Counted from the first letter of the stretch, positions 44,226 to 52,650 are shown. The stretch: 64,000 nt of DNA from Micromonospora chokoriensis (GCF_000718555.1 NZ_JOAN01000009.1:1-64000), one strand, 5' to 3'. Made by a program: numbers and translations. Notes: a model not told the origin generated them from the sequence alone.

Positions 44226-46343
44226 ATGTCCGGACGAGGCGGCAAGGCCACGCTGATCGCGGTGGCGGTCGTCCTGGCCTGGTTGGTGATCGGCGGCGTG
44301 GCCGGACCGTACGCGGGGCGTCTCAGCGAGGTCGCCACCAACGACAACGCCGCCTTCCTGCCCACCGACGCCGAGGCGACCCGCGCCCAGGACCTCGCCG
44401 GTGAGTTCGTCGACCGGGAGACCATCCCGGCCCTGGTCGTCTACGAACGGCCCGCCGGGATCACCGACGCGGATCGGCAACGGGTCAGCGCCGACGCCGC
44501 CCGATTCGCCAAGATCCCCGGAGTGGTCACCCCACTGCCCCCGCCCATCCCGAGCGAGGACGGCCAGGCACTCCAGATCGTCGTACCGGTGGACGACGCC
44601 GAAGGCGAGGAGATCGGCACGGTCGTCGAGCAACTCCGCGACATCACCGGCGGTGACCGGGACGGGCTCACCGTGGACGTCGCCGGCCCGGCCGGGCTGC
44701 TCGCCGACCTGATCAAGGTCTTCTCCGCCATCGACGGGCCACTGCTGCTGGTCACCCTGGTCGTGGTGCTGATCATCCTGCTGGTCGTCTACCGCAGCCC
44801 GGTCCTCTGGATCTTCCCGCTGCTCGCCGCCGGCATGTCGTACGCGCTTGCCTCCGTCTTCGTCTACCTGCTCGCCGACGCGGACGTGGTCAAGCTCAAC
44901 GGGCAGGCCCAGGGCATCCTCACCGTGCTGGTCTTCGGCGCCGGCACCGACTACGCGCTGCTGATGATCGCCCGCTACCGGGAGGAGCTGCACCGGCACG
45001 ACCGCCCCTGGGCCGCCATGAAGACCGCCTGGAAAGGCGCCGCGCCGGCCATCATCGCGTCCGGCGGCACGGTCATCGTCAGCCTGCTCTGCCTGCTGCT
45101 GTCCAGCCTCAACTCCAACCGCGCGCTCGGCCCGGTCGCCGCCATCGGCATCGCCGCCACCCTGCTGGTGATGCTCACCTTCCTGCCCGCGCTGCTGGTG
45201 CTCGGCGGCCGGTGGGCGTTCTGGCCCCGACGGCCCCGAGCCGACCAGGCCGACCCCCGGGCCGAACACGGCATCTGGAGCCGCGTCGCCGGCTTCGTGG
45301 CCCGGCACGCCCGGCCGATCTGGCTGAGCACCGCCGTCGTGCTGGCCCTGTTGACACTCGGCCTCACCCAGCTCGGCGCCACCACCCTCGGCCAGTCCGA
45401 CCTGTTCACCCAGCGCACCGACTCGGTCGCCGGCCAGGAGGTGATCTCCCGGCACTACCCGGCCGGCACCGGCAGCCCGGCCACCATCTTCACCACCGAG
45501 CAGACCGCCCGGCAGGTCGCCCAGGCGGCGAAGGACGTGCCCGGCGTCGCCGACGTCCGCCCGCTCACCACCGGCCCACAGACCGGCCCACCCGAGGGGA
45601 ACGCCGCCCCGAAGGTCGTCGACGGGCGGGTGCAACTGGAGGCGACCCTGGCCGACCCGCCGGACAGCAAAGGCGCCGAGCGGACCATCCGTGAGCTGCG
45701 GGTGGCCGTACACCAGGTGCCCGGCGCGGACGCGGTGGTCGGCGGCTTCACCGCGATCAACGTGGACACCTCGGACGCCGCGAAGCGCGACCAGAACGTC
45801 ATCATCCCGGTGGTGCTGGTGGTCATCGCGGTGATCCTGGCCCTGCTGCTGCGCGCACTGCTCGCCCCGGTGCTGCTGATCGCCACCGTGCTGCTCAGCT
45901 TCGCGGCGACCCTCGGCCTCTGCGCGCTGCTGTTCCGGCACGTCTTCGACTTCCCCGGCGTGGACTCGTCGTTCCCACTGTTCGCCTTCGTCTTCCTGGT
46001 CGCGCTCGGCATCGACTACAACATCTTCCTGATGAGCCGGGTCCGCGAGGAGTCGGTCAAGCGCGGCACCCGCGCCGGAGTGCTCACCGGCCTCGCCGTC
46101 ACCGGCGGGGTGATCACCTCCGCCGGCATCGTGCTCGCCGCGACCTTCTCCGCCCTTGCCGTCCTGCCACTCGTGGTGCTTGTCGAGTTGGGTACCGCGG
46201 TCGCGATCGGGGTACTTATCGACACCATCATCGTCCGGTCGTTGCTGGTGCCCGCACTCGCGTACGACATCGGGCCGAAGATCTGGTGGCCGGGCCGGTT
46301 GTCCCGGGCGAACGGTGAGCGGGAGGCGCGCGGTGCTGGCTGA
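44226..46343 (+). CDS. MMPL-family RND transporter
   Basis: The 705-residue inner-membrane exporter has the MMPL layout: one helix, a first extracytoplasmic domain (about 30-165), five helices with the proton-relay-like FGAGTDYALLMIARYREEL motif near residue 240, a second extracytoplasmic domain, and a matching second half with 'LGIDYNIFLMSRVREE'. Such proteins export lipids, siderophores or peptides using proton-motive force. ATG 44226 has GGGG nine bases upstream; GTG 44220 is an alternative. The next gene starts 11 bp inside its 3' end, so the FAD oxidoreductase is coupled to it. Confidence 0.92.
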   Translation: MSGRGGKATLIAVAVVLAWLVIGGVAGPYAGRLSEVATNDNAAFLPTDAEATRAQDLAGEFVDRETIPALVVYERPAGITDADRQRVSADAARFAKIPGVVTPLPPPIPSEDGQALQIVVPVDDAEGEEIGTVVEQLRDITGGDRDGLTVDVAGPAGLLADLIKVFSAIDGPLLLVTLVVVLIILLVVYRSPVLWIFPLLAAGMSYALASVFVYLLADADVVKLNGQAQGILTVLVFGAGTDYALLMIARYREELHRHDRPWAAMKTAWKGAAPAIIASGGTVIVSLLCLLLSSLNSNRALGPVAAIGIAATLLVMLTFLPALLVLGGRWAFWPRRPRADQADPRAEHGIWSRVAGFVARHARPIWLSTAVVLALLTLGLTQLGATTLGQSDLFTQRTDSVAGQEVISRHYPAGTGSPATIFTTEQTARQVAQAAKDVPGVADVRPLTTGPQTGPPEGNAAPKVVDGRVQLEATLADPPDSKGAERTIRELRVAVHQVPGADAVVGGFTAINVDTSDAAKRDQNVIIPVVLVVIAVILALLLRALLAPVLLIATVLLSFAATLGLCALLFRHVFDFPGVDSSFPLFAFVFLVALGIDYNIFLMSRVREESVKRGTRAGVLTGLAVTGGVITSAGIVLAATFSALAVLPLVVLVELGTAVAIGVLIDTIIVRSLLVPALAYDIGPKIWWPGRLSRANGEREARGAG

Positions 46344-47571
46344 GACCGATGTGGTCATCGTCGGCGGTGGCCTGGCCGGCCTCGCCGCCGCCCGCCGGCT
46401 GCACCGCGCCGGCGTGCCCTGGCGACTGGTGGAGGCCGGCGACCGGCTCGGCGGCCGGGTCGCCACCGACATGGTCGACGGCTACCTCATCGACCGGGGC
46501 TTCCAGGTGCTCAACACCGCCTACCCCCGGCTCGGCACGTTGCTCGACACCAACCGGCTCAACCTCGGGTACTTCACCTCCGGGGTGCTGGTTCGCAAAG
46601 GCGACAAGCTGCTGCGGATGGTCAACCCGCTGCGCGAGCCGACCGGCGGCCCCGGCACCGCGCTCGCCGGGGTCGGCTCGCTGCTCGACCGGCTGCGCTT
46701 CGCCGCGCTCGCCACCGGCTGCGCGACCCTGCCACCGTCGCGGCTGCTCGCCGCGCCGGAGACCAGCACCGAGACCGCGCTGCGCCGCGCGGGCCTCTCC
46801 GACGCGATCATCGAGGAACTGCTGCGACCGTTCCTGTCCGGTGTGCTCCTCGACCGGGAACTCGCCACCTCCAGTCACGTCCTGGCGATGGTGCTGCGCT
46901 CGTTCGCCCGCGGCCGGATCGGCCTGCCCGCCGAGGGGATGGCCGCGCTGCCCCGGGCCATCGCCGCGCCGCTGCCGGCCGACCTGCTCGACCTGGACAC
47001 CCCGGTCGCCGAGGTCGCCCCGGGCCGGGTCCGCACCCAGGCCGGCGACATCCGCTGCCGGGCCGTCGTGGTCGCCGTCGACCCACCCGCCGCGTCCGCG
47101 CTGCTGCCGGCCCTGGCGACGGTACGCATGCACAGCTACACCACCTACTACCACAGCGCAGCCGAGCCGCCGCTTGCCGAGCCGATCCTGCTGATCGACG
47201 GCGATCGACGGGAGATCGTCGCGAACACGGTGGTGCTCAGCAACGCCACCGCGACGTACGCACCCGCCGGCCGGCACCTGATCGCCACCTCGGTGGTCGG
47301 CCCGACGGCCCCGCCCGAGCCGACCATCCGGGCCGAATTGACCCGGCTGTACGGCCGCTCCACCGCCGACTGGACCCACCTCACCACAGTGGCCGTGCCG
47401 CAGGCGCTACCCGCCGCACCGCCACCGCAGGGCCGACTGCGCAAGCCGGTGGCGCTGGGGGAGTGCCTGTTCGTAGCCGGTGACCACCGGGACAGCCCAT
47501 CGATCCAGGGTGCTCTCACCAGCGGCTGGCGCGCGGCCGGCGCGGTGCTCGACGAGCTGCGCGCCGGCTGA
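46333..47571 (+). CDS. FAD-dependent amine-oxidase-like oxidoreductase
   Basis: The 412-residue flavoprotein starts with the dinucleotide-binding motif VVIVGGGLAGLAAARRLHRAG and the 'EAGDRLGGRVATDMVDGYLIDRGFQVLNTAYP' segment of the protoporphyrinogen-oxidase/phytoene-desaturase superfamily, and ends with GECLFVAGDHRDSPSIQGALTSG, the C-terminal FAD contact. The substrate is unknown. GTG 46333 follows GGGAGG and overlaps the transporter gene, so the pair may make and export, or modify, one product. Confidence 0.88.
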   Translation: MLAETDVVIVGGGLAGLAAARRLHRAGVPWRLVEAGDRLGGRVATDMVDGYLIDRGFQVLNTAYPRLGTLLDTNRLNLGYFTSGVLVRKGDKLLRMVNPLREPTGGPGTALAGVGSLLDRLRFAALATGCATLPPSRLLAAPETSTETALRRAGLSDAIIEELLRPFLSGVLLDRELATSSHVLAMVLRSFARGRIGLPAEGMAALPRAIAAPLPADLLDLDTPVAEVAPGRVRTQAGDIRCRAVVVAVDPPAASALLPALATVRMHSYTTYYHSAAEPPLAEPILLIDGDRREIVANTVVLSNATATYAPAGRHLIATSVVGPTAPPEPTIRAELTRLYGRSTADWTHLTTVAVPQALPAAPPPQGRLRKPVALGECLFVAGDHRDSPSIQGALTSGWRAAGAVLDELRAG

Positions 47572-47693
47572 CCGGCGTACCCGAGCACGCTGTTATATTC
47601 CTGTTGCCCATCGTGCTGGCGTAGGCGGCGGGCACCGGCCGGCTCAGTGCTGGCTGCTGATCGCCGAGCGGGATAAGATCCGGCGCGGTGTGA

Positions 47694-47770
47694 GGGGCGG
47701 TAGCTCAGCCGGTTAGAGCAGGGGACTCATAATCCCTCGGTCGCGGGTTCGAGCCCCGCCCGCCCCACCA
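47694..47770 (+). tRNA. tRNA-Met (anticodon CAT, CCA encoded)
   Basis: A 77-base cloverleaf: acceptor GGGGCGG pairs with CCGCCCC, D arm GCTC/GAGC, anticodon arm GGGGA/TCCCT with loop CTCATAA, and T arm GCGGG/CCCGC. The 3' CCA is encoded. The CAT anticodon could also be a lysidine-modified Ile2 species; the anticodon loop favours elongator Met. No repeat of its 3' end marks an integrated element nearby. Confidence 0.93.
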
Positions 47771-47827
47771 ACCGTTTGCCCTGGTCAGCGCCAGCCGCCA
47801 TCGCGAGACTGGCCGCCGTGAGTGTGG

Positions 47828-48154
47828 CTACGTCAGGTCCGAAGATCCGCCACGTCTGCCATCACGTGGCCGATGCCTGACGAGGCCGAGTGCGAGGAAC
47901 ACGAGCGCCAAGCCCGCAAGCGTCCACGTCGTTGCGGGTCCGAACGCGCCGATGAGCCGGCCGAGGTACCCCACTGCGAGCAACAAGAAGGCGAGCCCAG
48001 CGCAGAGGAACCACATCCCTGCATCGACCGGCCGCCTCCACCTTCTCCGGGTGAAAGGCGACATGCGGCCAGTCAGCAGGAGACGAACACCGTAGCCGGC
48101 AAGGACCAAACCGCCGACGCCCAACAGCATTTGGAACAAGGTTCGGGGGTCCAT
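47828..48154 (-). CDS. Small membrane protein of unknown function
   Basis: The 108-residue protein has three hydrophobic segments (MLLGVGGLVLAGYGVRLLLTG, 'GMWFLCAGLAFLLLAVGYLG', 'TTWTLAGLALVFLALGLV') joined by Arg-rich loops. I do not recognise a family. On the minus strand TAGAGG lies seven bases before the ATG at 48154, fitting a leaderless transcript. Confidence 0.6.
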   Translation of the reverse strand: MDPRTLFQMLLGVGGLVLAGYGVRLLLTGRMSPFTRRRWRRPVDAGMWFLCAGLAFLLLAVGYLGRLIGAFGPATTWTLAGLALVFLALGLVRHRPRDGRRGGSSDLT

Positions 48155-48310
48155 AGATCTGCCTCTACCCGGGGGGCCTGGTCAGCAACCAGGTCGACGC
48201 AAGGCCAGGCCGTCCTGGCCGCAGCGCAGTCCGCAAGAGGTCGACGGGTGATGGGGATGCGACTCTCCGGTCGGTGAGGCCTCCTCGTGGTGGCTGTGAC
48301 CGGGTAGGGA

Positions 48311-48745
48311 TCAGTCGTACAGGCGTCCCAGCAGGGCACCCTGGCCGGATTGGAGGATGTGGGCGCCCTCCAGCGGGATCCAGAAGCATTCGAAGTGCGT
48401 TGGCTCCTGCTCGCCGTCGTGGTCTTCCTGGCTCATCCACCGCTCCGACGTCGGCTCGGTCAGTTCCAGGTGGAAGACGTGCCGGCGCTGCAACTCGAAC
48501 CGGTACGGGCTGATGTCGTACTCGGTCTCGCCGAGCTTTCGCACGATCTTGAAGTCGTTCAGGCCGGTCTCCTCGCGGGCCTCGCGCAGCGCCGCCGCCT
48601 CCGGCGTCTCGCCGACGCGGATGCTGCCGGCCGGAACCTGGATGCCGACTTCCTCGTAGCTGTAGTTGGTGTGCCGGAAGACCAGCAGTTTGCCGTCACG
48701 TACGACGTAGCAGAGAACCTTGTCTTTGATGACCCGCTCCGGCAT
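48311..48745 (-). CDS. NUDIX hydrolase
   Basis: The 144-residue protein has a full Nudix box, GSIRVGETPEAAALREAREETGL near residues 40-62, with the catalytic EExG. Such enzymes cleave nucleoside diphosphates linked to another moiety. The rest of the sequence (YVVRDGKLLVFRH, EVGIQVPAGSI) is standard for small Nudix proteins; the substrate cannot be told. GAGGGG precedes the ATG. Confidence 0.9.
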   Translation of the reverse strand: MPERVIKDKVLCYVVRDGKLLVFRHTNYSYEEVGIQVPAGSIRVGETPEAAALREAREETGLNDFKIVRKLGETEYDISPYRFELQRRHVFHLELTEPTSERWMSQEDHDGEQEPTHFECFWIPLEGAHILQSGQGALLGRLYD

Positions 48746-48829
48746 GCCGAACCCCTCTTCAACCGACGCCCTCGGTCCGCTCGCCGAAGCGCCGTAGTGC
48801 GTCGGACCGCGGCCTACTCCGTCTGCCCC

Positions 48830-48842
48830 TAGCCTGTTTTCA
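48830..48842 (+). promoter_or_regulatory. Leaderless promoter -10 element of the DUF402 gene
   Basis: TAGCCT at 48830-48835 is followed after six bases by the ATG at 48842. No Shine-Dalgarno sequence is present. Spacing equals that at 16035 and 52638. Confidence 0.55.
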
Positions 48843-49348
48843 TGAGCGAGAGGCGGAACAGCCGGAGCGTACGTCTATCCAAGATCAAACGCCCCGGCGG
48901 TGTCTTCTGGTTCGATCTCGAACTGGTCGGTCAGGACCGTGACGGGACCTGGCTGCGAGGCCCCGTTGGTTCACCGCGAGGTGCTCCGCATGACAGCGGC
49001 ACTCTTTCGATGCCGGTCATAGTTCTCCTCACCGCGGGTCGCCCCTGGGTGGCGTGGTGGGTCGGCGACCCCACTGATCGGCGCCTTGAGATCGACGTGT
49101 GCCTCCCGCCGGAGCGGACCGAGGCAGGGTGGCGGTATATCGATCTCGAACTGGACCCAGTGCTCCACGAGCGAGATTTGCGTGTCGAGATCGAGGATTG
49201 GGACGAATACGAGCAGGCGCTCCGCGACGGCTGGATGAGCCCGGATGACGCCAAGCTCGCGCAGTCCACGGCCGAAGATCGGGCCGAGGCGCTGCGGTGC
49301 CGGGACGAGCCTTGGCAAGAGCGCGGATGGCAACTGCTCTCCCAATAG
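48842..49348 (+). CDS. DUF402 domain protein
   Basis: The 168-residue protein matches the DUF402 fold: 'WVAWWVGDPTDRRLEIDVCLPPERTEAGWRYIDLELDPVLH' followed by VEIEDWDEYEQALRDGWMSPDDA. Characterised relatives include nucleoside diphosphate phosphatases, so a hydrolase role is possible but unproven. It is probably translated from a leaderless mRNA. Confidence 0.8.
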   Translation: MSERRNSRSVRLSKIKRPGGVFWFDLELVGQDRDGTWLRGPVGSPRGAPHDSGTLSMPVIVLLTAGRPWVAWWVGDPTDRRLEIDVCLPPERTEAGWRYIDLELDPVLHERDLRVEIEDWDEYEQALRDGWMSPDDAKLAQSTAEDRAEALRCRDEPWQERGWQLLSQ

Positions 49349-49519
49349 GCCTGCGGCCCCGATCCCACACGCTCGCCTCCTCCGCCGAACATCGGTAGCC
49401 GATCGGCGCTCGTCCGGCCCTGACCAGCCAGACCCGCAGTCTCCAACCCGACAGAACCTGGCCCGGCCGCTCTGGCCCGGCCAACATCAACACGCCAGAA
49501 TCCACGTGGGGAGCACACC

Positions 49520-50083
49520 TTGACCGACCCGTACCAAGCCCAGCAGCCGCAGCAGCCCTACCAGGAGGGCGGCCCTGTCTACCCGCCGCAGCAGTACCAG
49601 CCCCACCTGGCCGGGCAGCGGGACCCTGGGTTCGGCCAGCCTGAGCAGGCGCCACCCCCGCCGGCGGCCGCGCCAAGCCGTAAGCCGCTGCTGTTCGCAG
49701 CCCTGGCATTCGTTGCCCTCCTGGTGCTCGCGACCGGCGGGTACGCCGTGTACGACGGGTTCATCAAAGAGGACTCAGGGGTTGCCGCGTGCAAGGCCAT
49801 GGCCGATGGCAAGAAAGCTGACGGTACGGCCAAGGACTCTGGTGACGACAAGCTGACTGAAGCGGAGTATCGGAAGGCGCGGAAACTATTCGAAGACTCC
49901 CGGCATGAGGACCTTCGCAAGCACGGCACCGCGCTGATCGATATCGCGTGGCAGATGTCGCAACTGCCGGAGGGTCAGGAGATGGGTGCGTTTGCGTTCA
50001 TTGCCCCGATGGGGACCGCGATTGCGGGTTTCCAAACGGCATGCGCTGACCAGGGTGTGATCGTCAACCTGAGCACCAACTAG
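49520..50083 (+). CDS. Membrane-anchored protein with Pro/Gln-rich N-terminus
   Basis: The 187-residue protein has a Pro/Gln/Tyr-rich cytoplasmic stretch (about 1-52), one transmembrane helix (LLFAALAFVALLVLATGGYAVY), and an external domain with two Cys and an 'LTEAEYRKARKLFEDSRHEDLRKHGTALIDIAWQMSQL' helix pair. The layout is common among actinobacterial hypothetical proteins; function unknown. The start is TTG 49520, supported by GGGGAG six bases upstream. The stop overlaps a remnant gene on the other strand. Confidence 0.65.
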   Translation: MTDPYQAQQPQQPYQEGGPVYPPQQYQPHLAGQRDPGFGQPEQAPPPPAAAPSRKPLLFAALAFVALLVLATGGYAVYDGFIKEDSGVAACKAMADGKKADGTAKDSGDDKLTEAEYRKARKLFEDSRHEDLRKHGTALIDIAWQMSQLPEGQEMGAFAFIAPMGTAIAGFQTACADQGVIVNLSTN

Positions 50084-50263
50084 CGTTGGCTCAGTCCGAC
50101 GGCCGCTGTCAGCCGGGTCACGTCGGCGGCCGTCGGTCCGGCGCGGAACACCGCCGTCAGCGCTGCCCGGGCGACGGGCGAATGCGCGTCTCCCAGGTGG
50201 TGATCCGGTCGGCGGCGAGAAGCGCCCGGCCGGCGGCGTGGGCGTCGCCGAGGTCCAAACAGG
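50080..50263 (-). pseudogene. Frameshifted 3' remnant of a helical (TPR-like) regulator gene
   Basis: On the minus strand one frame reads ACLDLGDAHAAGRALLAADRI and then, after a one-base frame change near 50180, another reads VARAALTAVFRAGPTAADVT..LTAAVGL before TAG. Together they look like the last 60 residues of a TPR-containing XRE-type regulator. The rest of the gene is absent. Confidence 0.45.
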
Positions 50264-50389
50264 CGTTTCCTTGAGTCGAGCCGTGACCTGGCGCGGCTGT
50301 CGGCGGCGTACGACAATCTGAAGACGTTGGCGCGGTCACCCGTCGAGTCGATCAGGTTCATCAAGGAGCTGAGTAAGCATGGAACGTAG
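50264..50389 (+). pseudogene. C-terminal remnant of a DUF5753-type regulator
   Basis: About 40 codons end in RDLARLSAAYDNLKTLARSP and VESIRFIKELSKHGT, which has the look of the final helices of XRE-DUF5753 proteins. The stop TAG at 50387-50389 overlaps the ATG of the DUF397 gene, as at 17524. The 5' part is missing and is replaced by the minus-strand remnant. Confidence 0.55.
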
Positions 50390-50567
50390 CGCCTGGCGCA
50401 CGTCGAGCCGTTCCGGCAGCAACGGCCAGTGCGTTGAGGTGCGCGACCGGCGCGTCCAGGTCGACGTTCGCAACTCCAAGGCGCCCGACGCCGGGATGCT
50501 GAGCTTCGCACCCGCCGCCTGGGACGCGTTCGTCGACACGATCAAGACGAACACCTGCCGCCCCTGA
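50379..50567 (+). CDS. DUF397 protein (second orphan copy)
   Basis: The 62-residue DUF397 member (MERSAWRTSSRSGSNGQCVE, then VQVDVRNSKAPDAGMLSFAPAAW) has the W-R-T-S-S-R-S and R-N/D-S-K signatures. As at 17524 its regulator partner is only a remnant. It differs enough from the first copy that they are not a recent duplication. Confidence 0.87.
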   Translation: MERSAWRTSSRSGSNGQCVEVRDRRVQVDVRNSKAPDAGMLSFAPAAWDAFVDTIKTNTCRP

Positions 50568-50584
50568 CCTGGCAGGACGGTGGC

Positions 50585-51349
50585 ATGGTTCAAGGCACCC
50601 GCGATGAGCTGCTCGTACGCCTGGCTGAGGCAGTTGGGTCCGTCACGGTCGCTCACCCGACGCGGGTTGCCGTCGACGGAGCGCCCGCCGCCGGCAAGAC
50701 CACCCTCGCCGACGAGTTGGCCGTCGTCTTGCGCCAACAGGGCCGCGACGTCATCCGCGCCACGATCGACGACTTCCTCTTCCCCCGGGCGCAGCGTTAT
50801 CCACGCGGCGAGTACTCGGCGGAAGGCTGCTACCACGACGCCCACGACCACGAAGCGCTGAACCGGGTTCTGCTCGATCCGCTCGGGCCGGGCGGAGATC
50901 GACGATTCCAATCCGCGGTCTACGACCGCACTGTGGATGCCGCCCTGTCTCCGCCGGTCGCGACAGCTCCGGCCGACGCCGTGCTCGTCTTCGACGGCGT
51001 CTTCCTCCTGCGCCCGGAACTGATTGACCGGTGGGACCTGCGCATCTTCGTTTCGACGGCACTGGAGAAGACTGTGGAGCGTGCCGTGACCCGAGAGCAA
51101 CGGGTGTCAACTCGGGCCGACGTCGAACGGCGCTGGCGCGAGCGATACATCCCCTCGCAGCAGCTCTACTTCGCTACGGCCCGCCCAACCCAGCACGCCA
51201 ACATCGTCGTACACAACGACGAGCCCCAGCGGCCGGTCTGGGAGACCAACGCAACTGTCGCAGTCGATGAAGGAGCCACGCCTATGGGTGGTGCGTCCGC
51301 ACCCAGGGCGAGCTGCATGTCGCCTTCGTCGAGTTCATCGAGTCCATGA
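50585..51349 (+). CDS. Uridine kinase-like P-loop protein
   Basis: The 254-residue protein has Walker A AVDGAPAAGKTTLADELA near residue 35, then ATIDDFLFPRAQRY and 'VLVFDGVFLLRPELIDRWDLRIFV', typical of stand-alone uridine-kinase-like proteins in actinobacteria, which are probably nucleoside or small-molecule kinases. Normal members stop soon after the 'IVVHNDEPQRPVWE' block; here a tail of about 35 Ser/Ala/Pro-rich residues follows, probably a read-through into unrelated sequence after loss of the old stop. ATG 50585 lies 17 bp after the DUF397 gene. Confidence 0.85.
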   Translation: MVQGTRDELLVRLAEAVGSVTVAHPTRVAVDGAPAAGKTTLADELAVVLRQQGRDVIRATIDDFLFPRAQRYPRGEYSAEGCYHDAHDHEALNRVLLDPLGPGGDRRFQSAVYDRTVDAALSPPVATAPADAVLVFDGVFLLRPELIDRWDLRIFVSTALEKTVERAVTREQRVSTRADVERRWRERYIPSQQLYFATARPTQHANIVVHNDEPQRPVWETNATVAVDEGATPMGGASAPRASCMSPSSSSSSP

Positions 51350-51399
51350 GCGCTGGTTGGAAGATTCGTGTGACGGTCTGGCCGGGCACGGCGAGCTGA
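51271..51399 (+). pseudogene. Possible gene fragment overlapping the kinase 3' end
   Basis: A second frame reads RSHAYGWCVRTQGELHVAFV and EFIESMSAGWKIRVTVWPGTAS before TGA, far more protein-like than the Ser/Pro-rich kinase tail in the overlapping frame. It has no start codon of its own, so either a frameshift or truncation has damaged it. Family not recognised. Confidence 0.35.
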
Positions 51400-51478
51400 C
51401 CGGGTGGGCGGTCCGGTCTCCCCGACAGGTGGTGCGTCGCCGCTACCTTGAGTGCGTCACACCATCGAGGAGCGCCGC

Positions 51479-52027
51479 ATGATCGCCGCATCCCGAAAGG
51501 CTCTACGCCGTAGCCTCATCGTTCTTCTCGTTCTGCTGGCGGTCTCCGGCTGGACCTATCTTGCGATCGGTGACCGGTGGAAGAGCAACGTCGCCTTCTT
51601 CACCCTTGACGAGGGCGACAACTATCGGCTCCGGGTTACCGGATCGTTCGATGTCCGCTGCGCCAAACTTGAGCGGGAGACGTTCTCCGACCCGTACGTC
51701 AACTGGCGAGAGGCAGGCAAGGACTGCGTCTGGCCCCGAGTGGCCGACGGCGACGGCTGGCTGGCCGGTGGGCGGGTCGAGCAGGTCAATTCGGAGCGTC
51801 TGGGCAGGCGCCTGCCGGAGGTGATCCTCTATGGCATCGTGCCGGCCGCCGCCACGTCGATTGAGATCATCCTTGACGATGGGACGCCGCGCGAGGCGGC
51901 CACCATCGCGTCGGGGCACGACGACTACCGGGTCTACGCCGTGTACGTACCCGATGTCGGCGACCGGGTCGAGGTTGTGTCGCTACGGCTGCACGACGAG
52001 CAAGGCGGTGATCTGGTTGTCTACTAG
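51479..52027 (+). CDS. Membrane-anchored protein, first of a related pair
   Basis: The 182-residue protein has one N-terminal transmembrane helix (LIVLLVLLAVSGWTYLAIG) and an external domain with two Cys and the segment VILYGIVPAAATSIEIILDD. The following gene product has the matching ILFGVLPAAAARAEV segment in the same relative place and a similar end (VVSLRLHDEQG against VPVAVHDAAG). I do not know the family. ATG 51479 follows GAGGAG. Confidence 0.65.
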   Translation: MIAASRKALRRSLIVLLVLLAVSGWTYLAIGDRWKSNVAFFTLDEGDNYRLRVTGSFDVRCAKLERETFSDPYVNWREAGKDCVWPRVADGDGWLAGGRVEQVNSERLGRRLPEVILYGIVPAAATSIEIILDDGTPREAATIASGHDDYRVYAVYVPDVGDRVEVVSLRLHDEQGGDLVVY

Positions 52028-52571
52028 CCGTATCCGTACCTTGGTGGCCGTCGTGGTGGTGTTCGGTGGGCTCGCCGTGGTCGGCGGCCTCAACTGGGAG
52101 GGCTGGGACGGGCGGCGGCCCAGCGTCACCGGCCCCCGGCTACTCACCGAAGGCACGACCGGTGGCGTGAAATGGTCGGTGGTCCAGGTTCGGGAAGACA
52201 CCTGGGGCGAGTGTCTCTACCTGCGTCAGGACGGCGCGACCGTGGAACGCACCTGCACCGAGTCCGGAGTTCTGCAGAACTACGAGATCAGCGTCCGTAC
52301 GCTCCGCGGCGCCACCGCCCCGATCCTCTTCGGTGTACTTCCCGCGGCGGCGGCCCGAGCCGAGGTGGCCGCGGACGGCGGCGATGTCCAGGCCCGGTTC
52401 CGCAAAGCCGACCTGGTGCCCCTCGAGGTCCGCGGCTTCGACGGGTCCGGGCGCTTCGTGGTGCAGGCCGCACCACCTGGCCCGGGCTGGGCTGGCAAAA
52501 ATACCGTGCCAGTCGCCGTCCACGACGCGGCCGGTCGGCCGCTCACCCCCCGCGACAGACGGCCCCGGTAG
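52008..52571 (+). CDS. Membrane-anchored protein, second of a related pair
   Basis: The 187-residue protein has an N-terminal helix (LVAVVVVFGGLAVVGGL), then an external domain with two Cys (WGECLYLRQDGATVERTCTE) and a beta-rich end. It overlaps the first member of the pair by 20 bp and seems to be its distant paralogue, so both may lie in one two-gene operon. The start may be GTG 52008 or TTG 52017; ribosome-binding sequence is weak for both. Confidence 0.6.
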   Translation: MIWLSTSRIRTLVAVVVVFGGLAVVGGLNWEGWDGRRPSVTGPRLLTEGTTGGVKWSVVQVREDTWGECLYLRQDGATVERTCTESGVLQNYEISVRTLRGATAPILFGVLPAAAARAEVAADGGDVQARFRKADLVPLEVRGFDGSGRFVVQAAPPGPGWAGKNTVPVAVHDAAGRPLTPRDRRPR

Positions 52572-52637
52572 TCGGCGGGCAGCCGGGACGTTTGTCCAGT
52601 GCGCGACGAACAGATCGAGCTTGCCGTGCTGCGGATT

Positions 52638-52650
52638 TAGCCTGATTCGG
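52638..52650 (+). promoter_or_regulatory. Leaderless promoter -10 element of the AfsR-like gene
   Basis: TAGCCT at 52638-52643 precedes the GTG start at 52650 by six bases. No Shine-Dalgarno sequence is present. Confidence 0.55.

Noticed and set aside
44094..46472. 792-codon minus-strand frame opposite the MMPL gene
   Set aside because: Antisense shadow with Gln/Asp/His-rich low-complexity sequence; the MMPL frame is clearly the real one.
47694..48310. Integration site of a mobile element at the tRNA-Met gene
   Set aside because: No integrase, no repeat of the tRNA 3' end downstream within the window, and ordinary small genes follow.
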